Of a stretch of 64,000 nucleotides of DNA, positions 29,187 through 38,267 are shown in pieces. Below the pieces are notes generated by a model. It was not told the origin of the DNA. It searched no databases and saw nothing but the letters and a program-made list of their open reading frames with translations. Source of the stretch: Chelatococcus sp. HY11 (GTDB taxonomy: Bacteria; Pseudomonadota; Alphaproteobacteria; Rhizobiales; Beijerinckiaceae); contig NZ_JAHBRX010000001.1 in the NCBI RefSeq assembly GCF_018398335.1, positions 3,712,001 to 3,776,000 of the forward strand, in the 5' to 3' direction. How positions within the stretch are numbered: the first letter of the stretch is position 1; the number at the start of each line of letters is the position of its first letter. A program made the translations under genes and the position numbers.

Positions 29187-29906
29187 ATGCTGCCCTGGAT
29201 AACCCTCGACACCGCCAAGATACCGGATGCCAGCCTCGCTGGTGGAGAAGGAGAGCTGCGCCTCAAGCAGCGCGGACAGGAGTTCTCCATCATGCTCGGC
29301 ACGAACGAGCTGATGAACAGCCGGCTGAGCGGTTCCGAGGAGGCGCTAGCCAATCTTGGTTGCGCGCGCATCGCGGGGCGCTCCCGCCCTCATGTTCTCA
29401 TCGGCGGGCTTGGCATGGGCTTCACCCTGCGAGCAGCCCTCGCGGCGCTGGGCGCGGACGCGCGCGTCACGGTGGCCGAGCTCGTGCCGGCCGTCGTCGC
29501 CTGGGCGCGAGGGCCGATGGCCGGCCTCTTCGCCGGCTCGCTGGAGGACCGGCGTGTGACCCTACGCGAGGAGGACGTCGCGCTGTTGATGCGCGAGCGT
29601 GGAGCGGCCTTCGACGCCATCCTGCTCGATGTGGACAACGGCCCGGAGGGCCTCACATCGGAGGCCAATGACAGCCTTTATTCGACAGCGGGTCTCGGGA
29701 TCGCCCGCGCGGCGCTCCGTCCGGGCGGCATTCTGGCGGTCTGGTCCGCGGCACCGGACCACGCTTTCGCGCAGCGACTGCGACGGGTGGGCTTCGCGGT
29801 GGAGGAGGCGCGGGTCCGCGCCAATCGCGGGCGCTCCGGCGCGCGGCACGTCATCTGGCTCGCCGCCAAGGATGGCGGCGCTCAGCCGCGGCCCCGGTCC
29901 CGCTGA
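29187..29906 (+). CDS. spermidine synthase-like methyltransferase-fold protein
   Basis: The product is about 239 aa from ATG 29187; a TTG at 29178 is possible. The Rossmann-type core shows VLIGGLGMGFTLRAAL (nucleotide-binding loop), VTVAELVPAVV and AILLDVDNGPEG, as in the spermidine synthase/SpeE-like superfamily. The length is shorter than true spermidine synthases and the polyamine-binding residues are not obvious. The reaction is unknown. The gene lies 9 bp before the DUF2161 gene. Confidence 0.75.
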   Translation: MLPWITLDTAKIPDASLAGGEGELRLKQRGQEFSIMLGTNELMNSRLSGSEEALANLGCARIAGRSRPHVLIGGLGMGFTLRAALAALGADARVTVAELVPAVVAWARGPMAGLFAGSLEDRRVTLREEDVALLMRERGAAFDAILLDVDNGPEGLTSEANDSLYSTAGLGIARAALRPGGILAVWSAAPDHAFAQRLRRVGFAVEEARVRANRGRSGARHVIWLAAKDGGAQPRPRSR

Positions 29907-29915
29907 GCCTGTCCC

Positions 29916-30632
29916 GTGGAAACGACGCTCTATCTGCCGGTCAAGCGCTTCCTCGAGGGGCTCGGTTTTTCCGTCAAAGGCGAAATCGGCGGCTGTGACA
30001 TCGTGGCGCTCAAGGAGGGCGAGCCGCCGCTCGTGGTGATCGGCGAAATGAAGTTGAGCTTCAATCTGGAGCTCGTGCTGCAAGCCGTCGACCGTGCTGC
30101 CGCCTGCGACGAGGTATGGCTCGCGGCCCGCCTGTCCGCCCGGGGCAAAGGGCGCGAGAGCGATGCCCGCTTCCGCCAGCTCTGCCGGCGGCTTGGTTTC
30201 GGGATGCTCGGCGTGGCCGCCGATGGCGCGGTCAGCGTGCTCGTGAGCCCGGAGGCCCCCATGCCGCGCAAGAACCCGCGCCGGCGTTCGCGTCTCGTCT
30301 CGGAGCATCGCAGGCGTCTCGGCGATCCGGCGTTGGGCGGTGGCTCCCGCGCCCCGATCATGACCGCCTATCGTCAGCAGGCGCTCGCCTGCGCGGCCGC
30401 GCTCGCGCGGGGGGCGCTGAGGCCGCGGGATCTGCGGCCGCTCGCGCCCGACGCGGCCAAGATCCTGCAGCGCAACGTCTATGGCTGGTTCGCCCGTGCT
30501 GAACGCGGGGTCTATGCGCTCACCGCGGCCGGCCAGGAGGCGCTGGTCCGGTGGCCCCAGAACGACACAACTTCAGTTCATGGCGCTGATACGCTTTCCG
30601 CCACCGAGGATTACTCCACGACCACCTTGTAG
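29916..30632 (+). CDS. DUF2161 family protein (predicted PD-(D/E)XK-like)
   Basis: The product is 238 aa from GTG 29916. The N-terminal half has GEIGGCDIVAL and VVIGEMKLSFN, with spacing like a PD-(D/E)XK nuclease core (D-x(n)-E-x-K). The C-terminal half is basic and may be winged-helix-like. The family is annotated as a phosphodiesterase in some databases, but function is unproved. Its 3' end overlaps the convergent M48 protease gene by about 22 bp. Confidence 0.72.
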   Translation: METTLYLPVKRFLEGLGFSVKGEIGGCDIVALKEGEPPLVVIGEMKLSFNLELVLQAVDRAAACDEVWLAARLSARGKGRESDARFRQLCRRLGFGMLGVAADGAVSVLVSPEAPMPRKNPRRRSRLVSEHRRRLGDPALGGGSRAPIMTAYRQQALACAAALARGALRPRDLRPLAPDAAKILQRNVYGWFARAERGVYALTAAGQEALVRWPQNDTTSVHGADTLSATEDYSTTTL

Positions 30633-32044
30633 GTTTCGCCCGGCGCCAGGGAGGTCGAAGGATCAAGGCCATTCAGGACGCGGAACCGCTCCACACGTCC
30701 GTTGGCGATCGCCATGCCAGCCGCCAGCGTGTCCGGCGTGTCACCCGGATTGGCCTTGGCAAGGGCAATCCGTAACGGCTTCACGGCGTTGATCTCACTG
30801 TCGGAGAGGCGACGCAGGCTGTTGAGGGTTCCGGTGAACGCCGGGCCGCTCGCATTGTCGCGGTCACGCGAAGCCAGTACCAGCCGATAGATCGAACTGC
30901 CGATCCGCACGGCGGCGAGATGGAAGCGCCATCCATTGCTTTCGGCGGTGGCGGTTGCAGCGGACAGGCCATTCACCGTCACAGGCTGGATGCTGGCCGG
31001 ATCGACCTTCTCGATCCAGCCTGATCGCAGGAATTCCTCCAGCGAATTGATATCACCGCCTTCTACCGCGTCGAGCCGAAAGGCGGCTTCGCCGTTGCGC
31101 GAGACGCCCAGCACGGCCTGGGCGGTGTTGTCGATGGAGAAGTTTTCAGGGGCGGTAAAGGTGATGCCGAGGCGCGGATGGATGAAGGCGCGGCCGCGTA
31201 CGACGCCGTCAGCCGGGTCATCCCCATAGGCGATGCCGTTGATGGCGGCGAGATATTCCGCGCGATGGCGCTCGCCGAGGCCCGGCGCCGCAATGCTGCG
31301 GGCGGTCGAAAGAGCCTGAGCGATGCGTTCCGGCGTGCTAGGATGCGTGGCCAGGAAGTTCGATGCCTGCGGCTGGCGCCCGTTCGAATTGCGGCCGAGA
31401 GAAGCGAGGAAGCGCGCGGACCCATAGGGATCGTAACCGGCGCGCGCCATGGTACGGATGCCGATGCGATCAGCCTCGAGTTCCTGGGCGCGGGAGAAGC
31501 CGGCGATGGTCCGTTCGGACTGGTTGGTGACAGTCTCGCTCTCGCTTGGATTGTTAAGCACTTCGGAGACCACGCGACTCACCAGCGCTGACTTTTCGGC
31601 AAGCTCCGCGCGGGCGCTCGCATGTTTCGCCGTGACATGGGCGATCTCATGCGCGAGCACGCCAGCGACCTCCGAATCGTCGTTGGCAAGCGCCAGGAGA
31701 CCGCGTGTCACGTAGATATTGCCTGTCGGCAGCGCGAACGCGTTGACTGTCGGCGAGTTCAGGAGGGTGACGCGATAGCCTTGGGTCGGCGTGTCAGTAG
31801 CGGCCACCAGTTTCGCGACCATGGTTCTCAGCCGCGTCTCAGCTGCCGGCCAGCGGTAGCTGCCGCCGAGCGATGCGACGAGGCGTTGATGTTCGCGGTC
31901 TGCGGCGCGCTCGATGCCCGTGACGCGGGGCGCGGCTGGTGGCAGAGGGGCGGACGTAGGAAGCTTGCTGGTTTCTGTAGCGCAACTGGTCAGGAACATG
32001 ACGCCAAGCAATGCGCAAGCGCCGCGCGCCGTCGCCCAGCTCAT
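30611..32044 (-). CDS. M48 family zinc metalloprotease (BepA/LoiP-like lipoprotein)
   Basis: The product is 477 aa from ATG 32044; the frame stays open to 32125 but the shorter start gives a clean lipoprotein signal peptide (ALLGVMFLTSC, Cys as lipid site). The zinc motif HEIAH lies in LAHEIAHVTAKHA, and the third ligand in EADRIGIRTMARAGYDP. The C-terminal part carries a conserved DUF-like region and a LysM-like end (LAPGETYKVVVE). It probably works in outer-membrane protein quality control in the periplasm. Confidence 0.88.
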   Translation of the reverse strand: MSWATARGACALLGVMFLTSCATETSKLPTSAPLPPAAPRVTGIERAADREHQRLVASLGGSYRWPAAETRLRTMVAKLVAATDTPTQGYRVTLLNSPTVNAFALPTGNIYVTRGLLALANDDSEVAGVLAHEIAHVTAKHASARAELAEKSALVSRVVSEVLNNPSESETVTNQSERTIAGFSRAQELEADRIGIRTMARAGYDPYGSARFLASLGRNSNGRQPQASNFLATHPSTPERIAQALSTARSIAAPGLGERHRAEYLAAINGIAYGDDPADGVVRGRAFIHPRLGITFTAPENFSIDNTAQAVLGVSRNGEAAFRLDAVEGGDINSLEEFLRSGWIEKVDPASIQPVTVNGLSAATATAESNGWRFHLAAVRIGSSIYRLVLASRDRDNASGPAFTGTLNSLRRLSDSEINAVKPLRIALAKANPGDTPDTLAAGMAIANGRVERFRVLNGLDPSTSLAPGETYKVVVE

Positions 32045-32121
32045 CCTATTCCGCTTCACTCTGGGCGACAGTCCGCCGGCTGCGCCAGCCAGCATCATTC
32101 GCTTCGTCACGCCACACGCGC

Positions 32122-33060
32122 TCATTCAGTCCCGATGACCTCGATTTGTTCCGGCGTCAACACGTCGATCAATGGCCCTCGGCCTGCCTCCACCATGCCG
32201 CGTACCCGGATACGTCGTCCATCAAGTTCGGCGACCCGTAGTCCGGCGGCGGCAAATTTTGCCCGGTTCTTCTTCCAGATGGTGACTGTGAAATCCCGCG
32301 TCCACTGTGTTCCGAAATTTAAATAGGTAACCCGTTCCCTTTCCCTTACGCTGACGATTATGCCCTCAATCACGGCAAAATCGCCAGCCTTGGCGAGTAT
32401 GGCTTCTGGTTCGCCGGCCGCCAGCACGGCGGACGCATCCTGCCATTGCCCCCGGCGGCTCGTGCGCGCCTTGTCCTCGCGCGCGAGCAATGCCTTCATG
32501 CATGGTCGTGACAGCGGTGTGACCGCCGCGTCGGGCGCTGCCCGGGCCAACCCGGCATCGACAAGCCATTGCGCGATGGTGTAGGCGGGTTCAGCACCTG
32601 AGTCCATGCCCATCTCCGCCGCCGTTTTGGCCTTTTGCGTGCCGGCCTCGCTGGAGGAGGCGCGCGAAGAGTTCTGAGCCCCAGCCATCGCCTCCGGCAA
32701 CAAGATGTCAGCGGATAGCCGCCCCCAGCGATCCGATGCTGGCTGGAGGACACGGAAACGCAGCTCCGATCCGAGAACGGCACCGAACTCCGCGCGGGGA
32801 ATGGGACTATCGGCTTGCGCCGGCGCGAGAAGGATGCCGGCCAGGGTGAGCAGTCGCCCATCGGCCAGGCGCAGATCGCCGTTGTCCTCGATGCCCGTCA
32901 CGACGCCGGCATCGGTCACCTCGGGCGGCAGGCATGTTGCGTTGCTACGGGTGGATTTCCTCTCGCGCGCAGCCACATCGGGAATGGCGAGCGCGATCGC
33001 GGCAAGGAGGGAGAGAGCGGCTGGGGCGAGGAACTGCGCGAGGCCTGATGGAGCGAGCAT
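32122..33060 (-). CDS. thermonuclease family (SNase-like) protein
   Basis: The product is 312 aa from ATG 33060; an alternative upstream start would add 17 residues. A signal peptide (FLAPAALSLLAAIALAIPDVAA) suggests export. The central region resembles the OB-fold of staphylococcal nucleases (GRLLTLAGILLA, RWGRLSADILL), and the C-terminus has a second OB-like segment (VTYLNFGTQWTRDFTVTI). The full catalytic Arg/Glu set is not clear, so nuclease activity is uncertain. It is followed by the M48 gene on the same strand. Confidence 0.75.
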   Translation of the reverse strand: MLAPSGLAQFLAPAALSLLAAIALAIPDVAARERKSTRSNATCLPPEVTDAGVVTGIEDNGDLRLADGRLLTLAGILLAPAQADSPIPRAEFGAVLGSELRFRVLQPASDRWGRLSADILLPEAMAGAQNSSRASSSEAGTQKAKTAAEMGMDSGAEPAYTIAQWLVDAGLARAAPDAAVTPLSRPCMKALLAREDKARTSRRGQWQDASAVLAAGEPEAILAKAGDFAVIEGIIVSVRERERVTYLNFGTQWTRDFTVTIWKKNRAKFAAAGLRVAELDGRRIRVRGMVEAGRGPLIDVLTPEQIEVIGTE

Positions 33061-33240
33061 GTGCGGAAAGGGATCAGTAACGGACGGTAAGTTTACGCAG
33101 GACCGAGCCATAAACCAAGACGTAACAGGAGGCTGTTTTCACAGTTCCCCTCTTGAACATGAAGGGCGCCTTGGGTCATATGGATCGCGTGAACGCTCGC
33201 TTTTCGAGTGGGATCGCGTCGGCATCTCGATTGTGAGACT

Positions 33241-33317
<77 letters not shown>

Positions 33318-33483
33318 TATCTTAATCCGCCGCGGTTCATTTTAATTCTGAATCCGTTGAGAAATAGTAGATTTGCATTGGTTGCATGTCCGCATCTGTC
33401 CGTCCGCGTGTGTTGGTACCCAGCCAAATCGTTGGTATTTTCAGCGGTAGTTCCAAAGCCACTCACCTGCGATACCAACAATT

Positions 33484-34315
33484 ATGCCGCTCACGGGCAT
33501 TGCCATTCGACGAATCAAACCATCCCAGCAGTCACAGAAGATTTCAGACGGCCAAGGTCTGCACCTGTTTGTCGCGGTATCAGGGTCCAAGCTGTGGCGG
33601 ATGTCTTACCGCTACATGGGCAAACAAAAGCTGCTGAGTTTCGGAGCTTATCCGGCCGTGAGTTTGGCCGATGCACGACGCGCACGGGACGCGGCGAAGC
33701 AGGTTTTAGCGGCCGGCGAGGATCCAGGTCTTAAGATCAAGCTCGCAAAGATCGCCAAACGTGCCGGTGGTGATGAGACCTTCGGTAAAATCGCTGAGGA
33801 ATACAAAGATAAGCTCATTCGTGAGGGGAGGGCAGCGCCGACCGTGGAGAAGGAGACTTGGCTTCTTGGGGGTGGCTACCCCGTCTTTGGGCCGACGTCC
33901 GATCCGCGAGATCACGGCTCCCGAAATTCTAGAGACCTTACGGCGGGTCGAAGTGCGTGGACGGTATGAAAGCGCGCGGAGGCTGCGCTCCACGCTCGGC
34001 AGCGTGTTCCGCTATGCCGTTGCCACCGCTCGTGCGGATAATGATCCAACCTCGCATTGCGCGGTGCTCTGACCGCACCGCAGACGAAATCATGGGCCGC
34101 CTTGACCGAGCCAAAGGCCTTCGGGGCGCTCTTGCGGGCAATCGATGGCTTCGAGGGGCAGGCCACGACGACAGCCGCGTTGAAGCTCTTGGCGCTGCTG
34201 TTTCCCCGGCCTGGTGAGTTGAGAGCGGCTCACTGGTCCGAGTTCAAGCTGGACGAGGAGGTATGGATCGTTCCGGAGGCGCGGATGAAGATGCGCCGTC
34301 CCCATCGGGTGCCGA
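33484..34315 (+). pseudogene. tyrosine-type integrase (P4-like, DUF4102 N-terminus), frameshifted and truncated
   Basis: The frame from 33484 gives the integrase N-terminal domain (ISDGQGLHLFV, LLSFGAYPAVSLADARRARD). Near 33865 the family sequence jumps to another frame (SLGRRPIREITAPEILETLR, then YESARRLRSTLGSVFRYAVA). Near 34050 it jumps again to LRGALTAPQTK and LLALLFPRPGELRAAHWSEF, which holds the first catalytic arginine. The family pattern stops after KMRRPHRVP at about 34315, so the rest of the catalytic domain (His, Arg, Tyr) is lost. The gene is dead, but marks integration at the adjacent tRNA-Arg. Confidence 0.88.
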
Positions 34316-34324
34316 ATAGGGCGT

Positions 34325-35122
34325 ATGCTGGCGGGCTCGCCCGCTTTTTCCGATCCGCAAGACTGGAGCGATGACGAGCAGGCCGAGATGCAGGGTGCGG
34401 TCATCGCCGCGGCGGCGCTCCATACCACGTTGCAGCCACTCCCCATGCCTGAGCTTCGTGATCGATTGTTGCCTTGCAATCGACCAGGCGCATCGTTCGA
34501 TATGGCCGCATGGTGGGAAATGCCATTCTGGACGGTGGCGGAGGCTGTGGCCTTGTCCCTCGGCAAAGATCCACGCTTACTTGACGAGGGGTCGCTCGCG
34601 GCTGATGAGGCGTTCCCAACGATCAAGAGCTTCAAGGAGCAGCACGAGCGAATCCGACGGGCAATGGCGATAGGTCTCGTTGGTCATGACGACATGGTCA
34701 TTCCGCATAAACTGGCCGATCTGCTGGGGGATGCCGTATTCCAGGAGGCTTTGACGGAGGCGGCTCGCCCGCAGGTCCGAAAAGAGCTGAGCAGAACCCC
34801 TCTCGCTCAAGAACCGAGAAACAAACTAATGCACCTGCGTCGCCTGTGCCGCTTCAAGTTGCCCCCGGATGTAGGACCAACGGCTGAAACTGCGGACCAA
34901 CAAACAAGGCCGACGGAGAGGTCACGGACTGGCTTGGTCCGGTTGAAGCACATTCTGGCACCAACCGGACCTTTGCCGGTAAGCAAATCCAGGTTTTGGG
35001 CGAAGGTGAAGACGGGTGAGTTTCCCCAGCAGGTGCGTCTGGGCGGAACAACATCCTGGCGCGCGAAAGAGATCTGGGAGCTTATCAACAACCGGAATCC
35101 GCCCGCGAAGACAAAACGCTGA
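34325..35122 (+). CDS. hypothetical protein with C-terminal AlpA-like DNA-binding domain
   Basis: The product is 265 aa. The last 60 residues (LPVSKSRFWAKVKTGEFPQQ, then SWRAKEIWELI) match the AlpA/excisionase-type winged helix-turn-helix found beside P4-like integrases. The N-terminal 200 residues are unfamiliar, with a WWEMPFWTVAEAVALSLGKD segment. AlpA proteins activate excision of integrative elements. The gene begins where the integrase breaks off, so it may be a deletion fusion or truncated at its 5' end. Confidence 0.6.
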   Translation: MLAGSPAFSDPQDWSDDEQAEMQGAVIAAAALHTTLQPLPMPELRDRLLPCNRPGASFDMAAWWEMPFWTVAEAVALSLGKDPRLLDEGSLAADEAFPTIKSFKEQHERIRRAMAIGLVGHDDMVIPHKLADLLGDAVFQEALTEAARPQVRKELSRTPLAQEPRNKLMHLRRLCRFKLPPDVGPTAETADQQTRPTERSRTGLVRLKHILAPTGPLPVSKSRFWAKVKTGEFPQQVRLGGTTSWRAKEIWELINNRNPPAKTKR

Positions 35123-35710
35123 CACCAGCTTGGCAAAACCGACTTCAAAGTCCCATGCATGATACCGGGCGCCAGGAATACCGCCCGTGCAATGGGCGAA
35201 AATACCCCGTTTCAGTGTATTTCACGTAAAATGCACTGGCCGGTTTAGTTGGTCCTAAACAGCTTGCGCCTTTCGGCGGTCTTCTCGACTGACAGCTTTA
35301 AGATGCCGTGGCGTCGGGGAAGCGACGCATAGTGTTGCGGTAGAGGTAGCCGTAGTGCCTCAGGGGAGGCAGAGCATACCGTCAAGCGATGTCGCGCCTA
35401 CCACCGGAAGACGAACACGATGGTTCTCCAGACCCGCGCCAGCACAATACTCCGGCCTTTCGGCTCGACGCGCGTTGGCCGCTCGAACCACCTCTTCACC
35501 GTCTTCGGATGCAGGCTTAGGATGCGCAGCAACAGTCAGGGTCGTTTCTTTCGGCTCTCGGAGTTCGGTTCGGACACACTGCATTATGCACGCCATCGTG
35601 AAGAACGGCTTTTATTCGAGAAAAAACCCTGACGACGTGAGAGCATAGTGCTGTCAGCTTATAGTATCGCATGCATAATTCGGGGCCGACAGTTCGGTCG
35701 GGTCCAGAGT
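35123..35710. other. 588-bp gene-poor stretch at island edge
   Basis: Only short open frames without coding character are seen on either strand. The stretch lies between the AlpA-like gene and the end of the catabolic operon and is probably decayed mobile-element DNA. No repeat, RNA gene or terminator was recognised with confidence. Confidence 0.45.
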
Positions 35711-36100
35711 TCAGCACTTAATTGCAACGCACTTCACTTCGGCCAAAACGCCAGGGTAAGCGAGTTCCGAAACACCGATCCTGGTCCAGGCATAAGTGCC
35801 TTTCGGGAAAACGGCGTTCTTTGCGACGCGGAATACGTCCATGTGCTTGGACATCTCGACGTGATAGCTCGTCATTTCGACGATGTTATCGAATGTGCAG
35901 CCCGCTGCCTCCAACACCACGCGGAGGTTTTCCCACATCGCATCGAACTGTTTCCGGGGATCTTCGATCACTTGAAGATCCCTGGTTCGCCCGATCTGCC
36001 CGACAACGTAGATTGTATGTCCTACTTTAACGGCGGGCGCGTAGCCTGCCCGGTCAACGATTTCCCTCATTTCCTCAGGGATGATGATTTCTCGGTCCAT
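35711..36100 (-). CDS. RidA family protein (enamine/imine deaminase)
   Basis: The product is 129 aa from ATG 36100; a TTG at 36172 would add 24 residues but looks less likely. The RidA/YjgF fold is shown by VKVGHTIYVVGQIGRT, FDAMWENLRVVLEAAGC, and YAWTRIGVSELAYPGVLAEV, where the Arg and Glu at the subunit-interface pocket are kept. RidA proteins hydrolyse reactive enamines/imines; RutC of pyrimidine breakdown is the closest functional analogue by context. It is the last gene of the leftward catabolic operon. Confidence 0.88.
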   Translation of the reverse strand: MDREIIIPEEMREIVDRAGYAPAVKVGHTIYVVGQIGRTRDLQVIEDPRKQFDAMWENLRVVLEAAGCTFDNIVEMTSYHVEMSKHMDVFRVAKNAVFPKGTYAWTRIGVSELAYPGVLAEVKCVAIKC

Positions 36101-36168
36101 ATGGCACACGGATTCCGCGTTGGGGTTTTGGCGCTGCGTGATCGGACGACCGCGCCGAATGTCTGAGG

Positions 36169-36894
36169 TCAAGACGCTGTGGAAAGATCGTCCCGCACGG
36201 CGACGGACTCCAGGTAATTCTTTACTTCGGCCGTCGGAATGACATCGGCGTACTTGCAGTTGAGATCAAACAAGTTGATAGCATGGCTGGATTGAAAGCG
36301 GTCAAAGGCTGTCTCTTCGGGGACGATGACTTTAAAATTATAAGAATAGGCGTCGACTGCGGTAGCCCTTAGGCATCCGGACGTCGTGCATCCGGTCAAG
36401 ATGAGGGTGTCGACATCGAAGAAATTCAAATGGCTCATAAATATCGTGCCAAAAAAAGCGGACGGTTTGCGCTTGCCGATTCGAATATCTTGAGGCCGCG
36501 GTGCCAAAGGCTCAACGGTCTGCGTCGCGTGCGTACCCTCGAGGACAGTCTTTTCCTTGCCTCGATGATTTTTGCCGACCTGGACGCCGCTATCAACCAT
36601 ATCCGGGCGGCGTGCACTCTCAGTATAGAAGACGGGAATGTTCTTGGCCCGCGCCAGTTCCAGCAAGGGTACAATATGCTCCACGGCGGCCCAAGCCTCT
36701 GCGCCGCAATGGGTCCGATACTGCTTCAGACCGTCCAGGATATCCTCGGGACGGTCGCCACAGAAATTATACTGGACATCGATGATGAACAAGGCCGGGC
36801 GCTTGCCGAAGCCACCGCGCTTGCCGTATCCGGCTTGCGCGAAAACTTCCTTGTCGCGCTCGGTCAGGAAATCGTCCCAAATTCTCTTGGTCAT
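36169..36894 (-). CDS. isochorismatase-like cysteine hydrolase (amidase)
   Basis: The product is 241 aa from ATG 36894 with GGGAG upstream. The cysteine-hydrolase triad is visible: Asp in LFIIDVQYNF, Lys in RIGKRKPSAF and Cys in LTGCTTSGCLRAT. The family includes N-carbamoylsarcosine amidase, RutB (ureidoacrylate hydrolase) and maleamate amidohydrolase. The ATG overlaps the stop of the upstream amidohydrolase (ATGA), so the two products are made together; they probably act in sequence, ring opening and then amide hydrolysis. Substrate unknown. Confidence 0.87.
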   Translation of the reverse strand: MTKRIWDDFLTERDKEVFAQAGYGKRGGFGKRPALFIIDVQYNFCGDRPEDILDGLKQYRTHCGAEAWAAVEHIVPLLELARAKNIPVFYTESARRPDMVDSGVQVGKNHRGKEKTVLEGTHATQTVEPLAPRPQDIRIGKRKPSAFFGTIFMSHLNFFDVDTLILTGCTTSGCLRATAVDAYSYNFKVIVPEETAFDRFQSSHAINLFDLNCKYADVIPTAEVKNYLESVAVRDDLSTAS

Positions 36895-38267
36895 CGTGAA
36901 ACTCCCGGAATGCGATTGAGGTAGCGGCCGGCTGGAGCCTGGCAAGCCTGTTCGTCGAGGGCCCCATCACTGGCGAGTGTTCGCCCGCGCAGAATCGTCC
37001 TGACCGGAGATCCCTTGAACGTCATGCCCTCATATGGAGAATAGTCGGAGTAGGATTCCTGCGTCGTCGGATCCACATGAACCTCGCGATCCGGGTCGAC
37101 AATGACCATGTCGGCGTCCATCCCGATGCCGAGCTCCCCCTTGTTGGGAATGGAATATAAGCGCGCAACGTTGGCACTCGTCACCGCGGCGATACGCTCG
37201 ATCGGAATACCGCGCTTGTGCACGCCCTCATGCACAAGGACCCGGAGCATCGTGCCGAGACCAGGAAAGCCTGCACTGGCCTTCCAGATGTCCGGGCCCT
37301 TGGTCTCCCGCTTCCGGCCGACGTGATCCGATCCAACTGTTGAAATCGTGCCGTCGCGGATGCCCTCCCAGAGAGCATCGACGTCTGACTGACTGCGCAA
37401 AGGCGGATTGACCTTGCCGAGCAAACCGATCGGCGAATTGCGCGTCAGAGAGAGATAATGGCTACACGTTTCAACATGGATCGGCGCCCGGCCAGGCCTT
37501 CTCAGGTTGCGAACGATTTCGAGGCTCTCGGCGCTCGACATGTGGACGATATTGACCGGGCACTCGGCCTTTTCGCCAAAATAGGCGACCCTGAAAACGT
37601 TCTCGGCCTCGAGAAACCCGGGGCTTTGTTCGTCCCATGCGGGAAGGTCGTTCCGCCCCGCGGCTTTCAATGGATCCCGAAAGACCGGAATGACCTCGAC
37701 GTTCTCGCAATGCACGCCAACAACACCGCCGGTGATGTTCCTGGTCTGTAGCATCGCCGCGAACAGGAGCCCATCGTCGATTTCCGTGAAGCCTTTCGCA
37801 GCGCCGCTGGCGCCCTTATACATGAGATAAACTTTGATCGATGTGACACCGAACCGACGGGTCGTTTCAGCGAGCGTCTCAATATGAAGTTTGCTCGTCA
37901 CGCCAAAGTGAAAGCTGAAATCAATCAAAGATTGCTCTTCGCCGCGCTTTCTCCACGGGCCAGTCGAGGCGCTGAGGTCGTTGGACCTGTGAAACGTCAG
38001 GAGGCTGGTGACACCGCCTAGCGCCGCGGAGCGGGATTCTGTTAGAAAGTCTGTCTCGTTGGAACCGAAACCGATGTGGGTATGAGGATCAATGAGGCCC
38101 GGCAGCACCCACTTATCTTTGCAATCAATGATCTCGTTGGCCTTCAGGCCATCGGATCGTGAGACAATACCTGCGATCTTGCCGTTCCGAACGAGGATGG
38201 AGCCCGTGCGGATTCCCCGGTCGGGAAAGACGATTTCGCCGTTAGCGAGGATTAGGTCATAACTCAT
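36891..38267 (-). CDS. hydantoinase/dihydropyrimidinase-type amidohydrolase
   Basis: The product is 458 aa. The metal site is visible: LIDPHTHIGF (about residue 60), the lysine to be carboxylated in SIKVYLMYKG (about 150), histidines in VGVHCENVE and ETCSHYLSL, and Asp in TVGSDHVGRK. Enzymes of this type open cyclic amides, imides or ureides (hydantoin, dihydropyrimidine, maleimide, allantoin). Its start overlaps the end of the aconitase gene by 11 bp, and its stop overlaps the cysteine hydrolase start. The cyclic substrate is not predictable from sequence. Confidence 0.88.
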   Translation of the reverse strand: MSYDLILANGEIVFPDRGIRTGSILVRNGKIAGIVSRSDGLKANEIIDCKDKWVLPGLIDPHTHIGFGSNETDFLTESRSAALGGVTSLLTFHRSNDLSASTGPWRKRGEEQSLIDFSFHFGVTSKLHIETLAETTRRFGVTSIKVYLMYKGASGAAKGFTEIDDGLLFAAMLQTRNITGGVVGVHCENVEVIPVFRDPLKAAGRNDLPAWDEQSPGFLEAENVFRVAYFGEKAECPVNIVHMSSAESLEIVRNLRRPGRAPIHVETCSHYLSLTRNSPIGLLGKVNPPLRSQSDVDALWEGIRDGTISTVGSDHVGRKRETKGPDIWKASAGFPGLGTMLRVLVHEGVHKRGIPIERIAAVTSANVARLYSIPNKGELGIGMDADMVIVDPDREVHVDPTTQESYSDYSPYEGMTFKGSPVRTILRGRTLASDGALDEQACQAPAGRYLNRIPGVSR

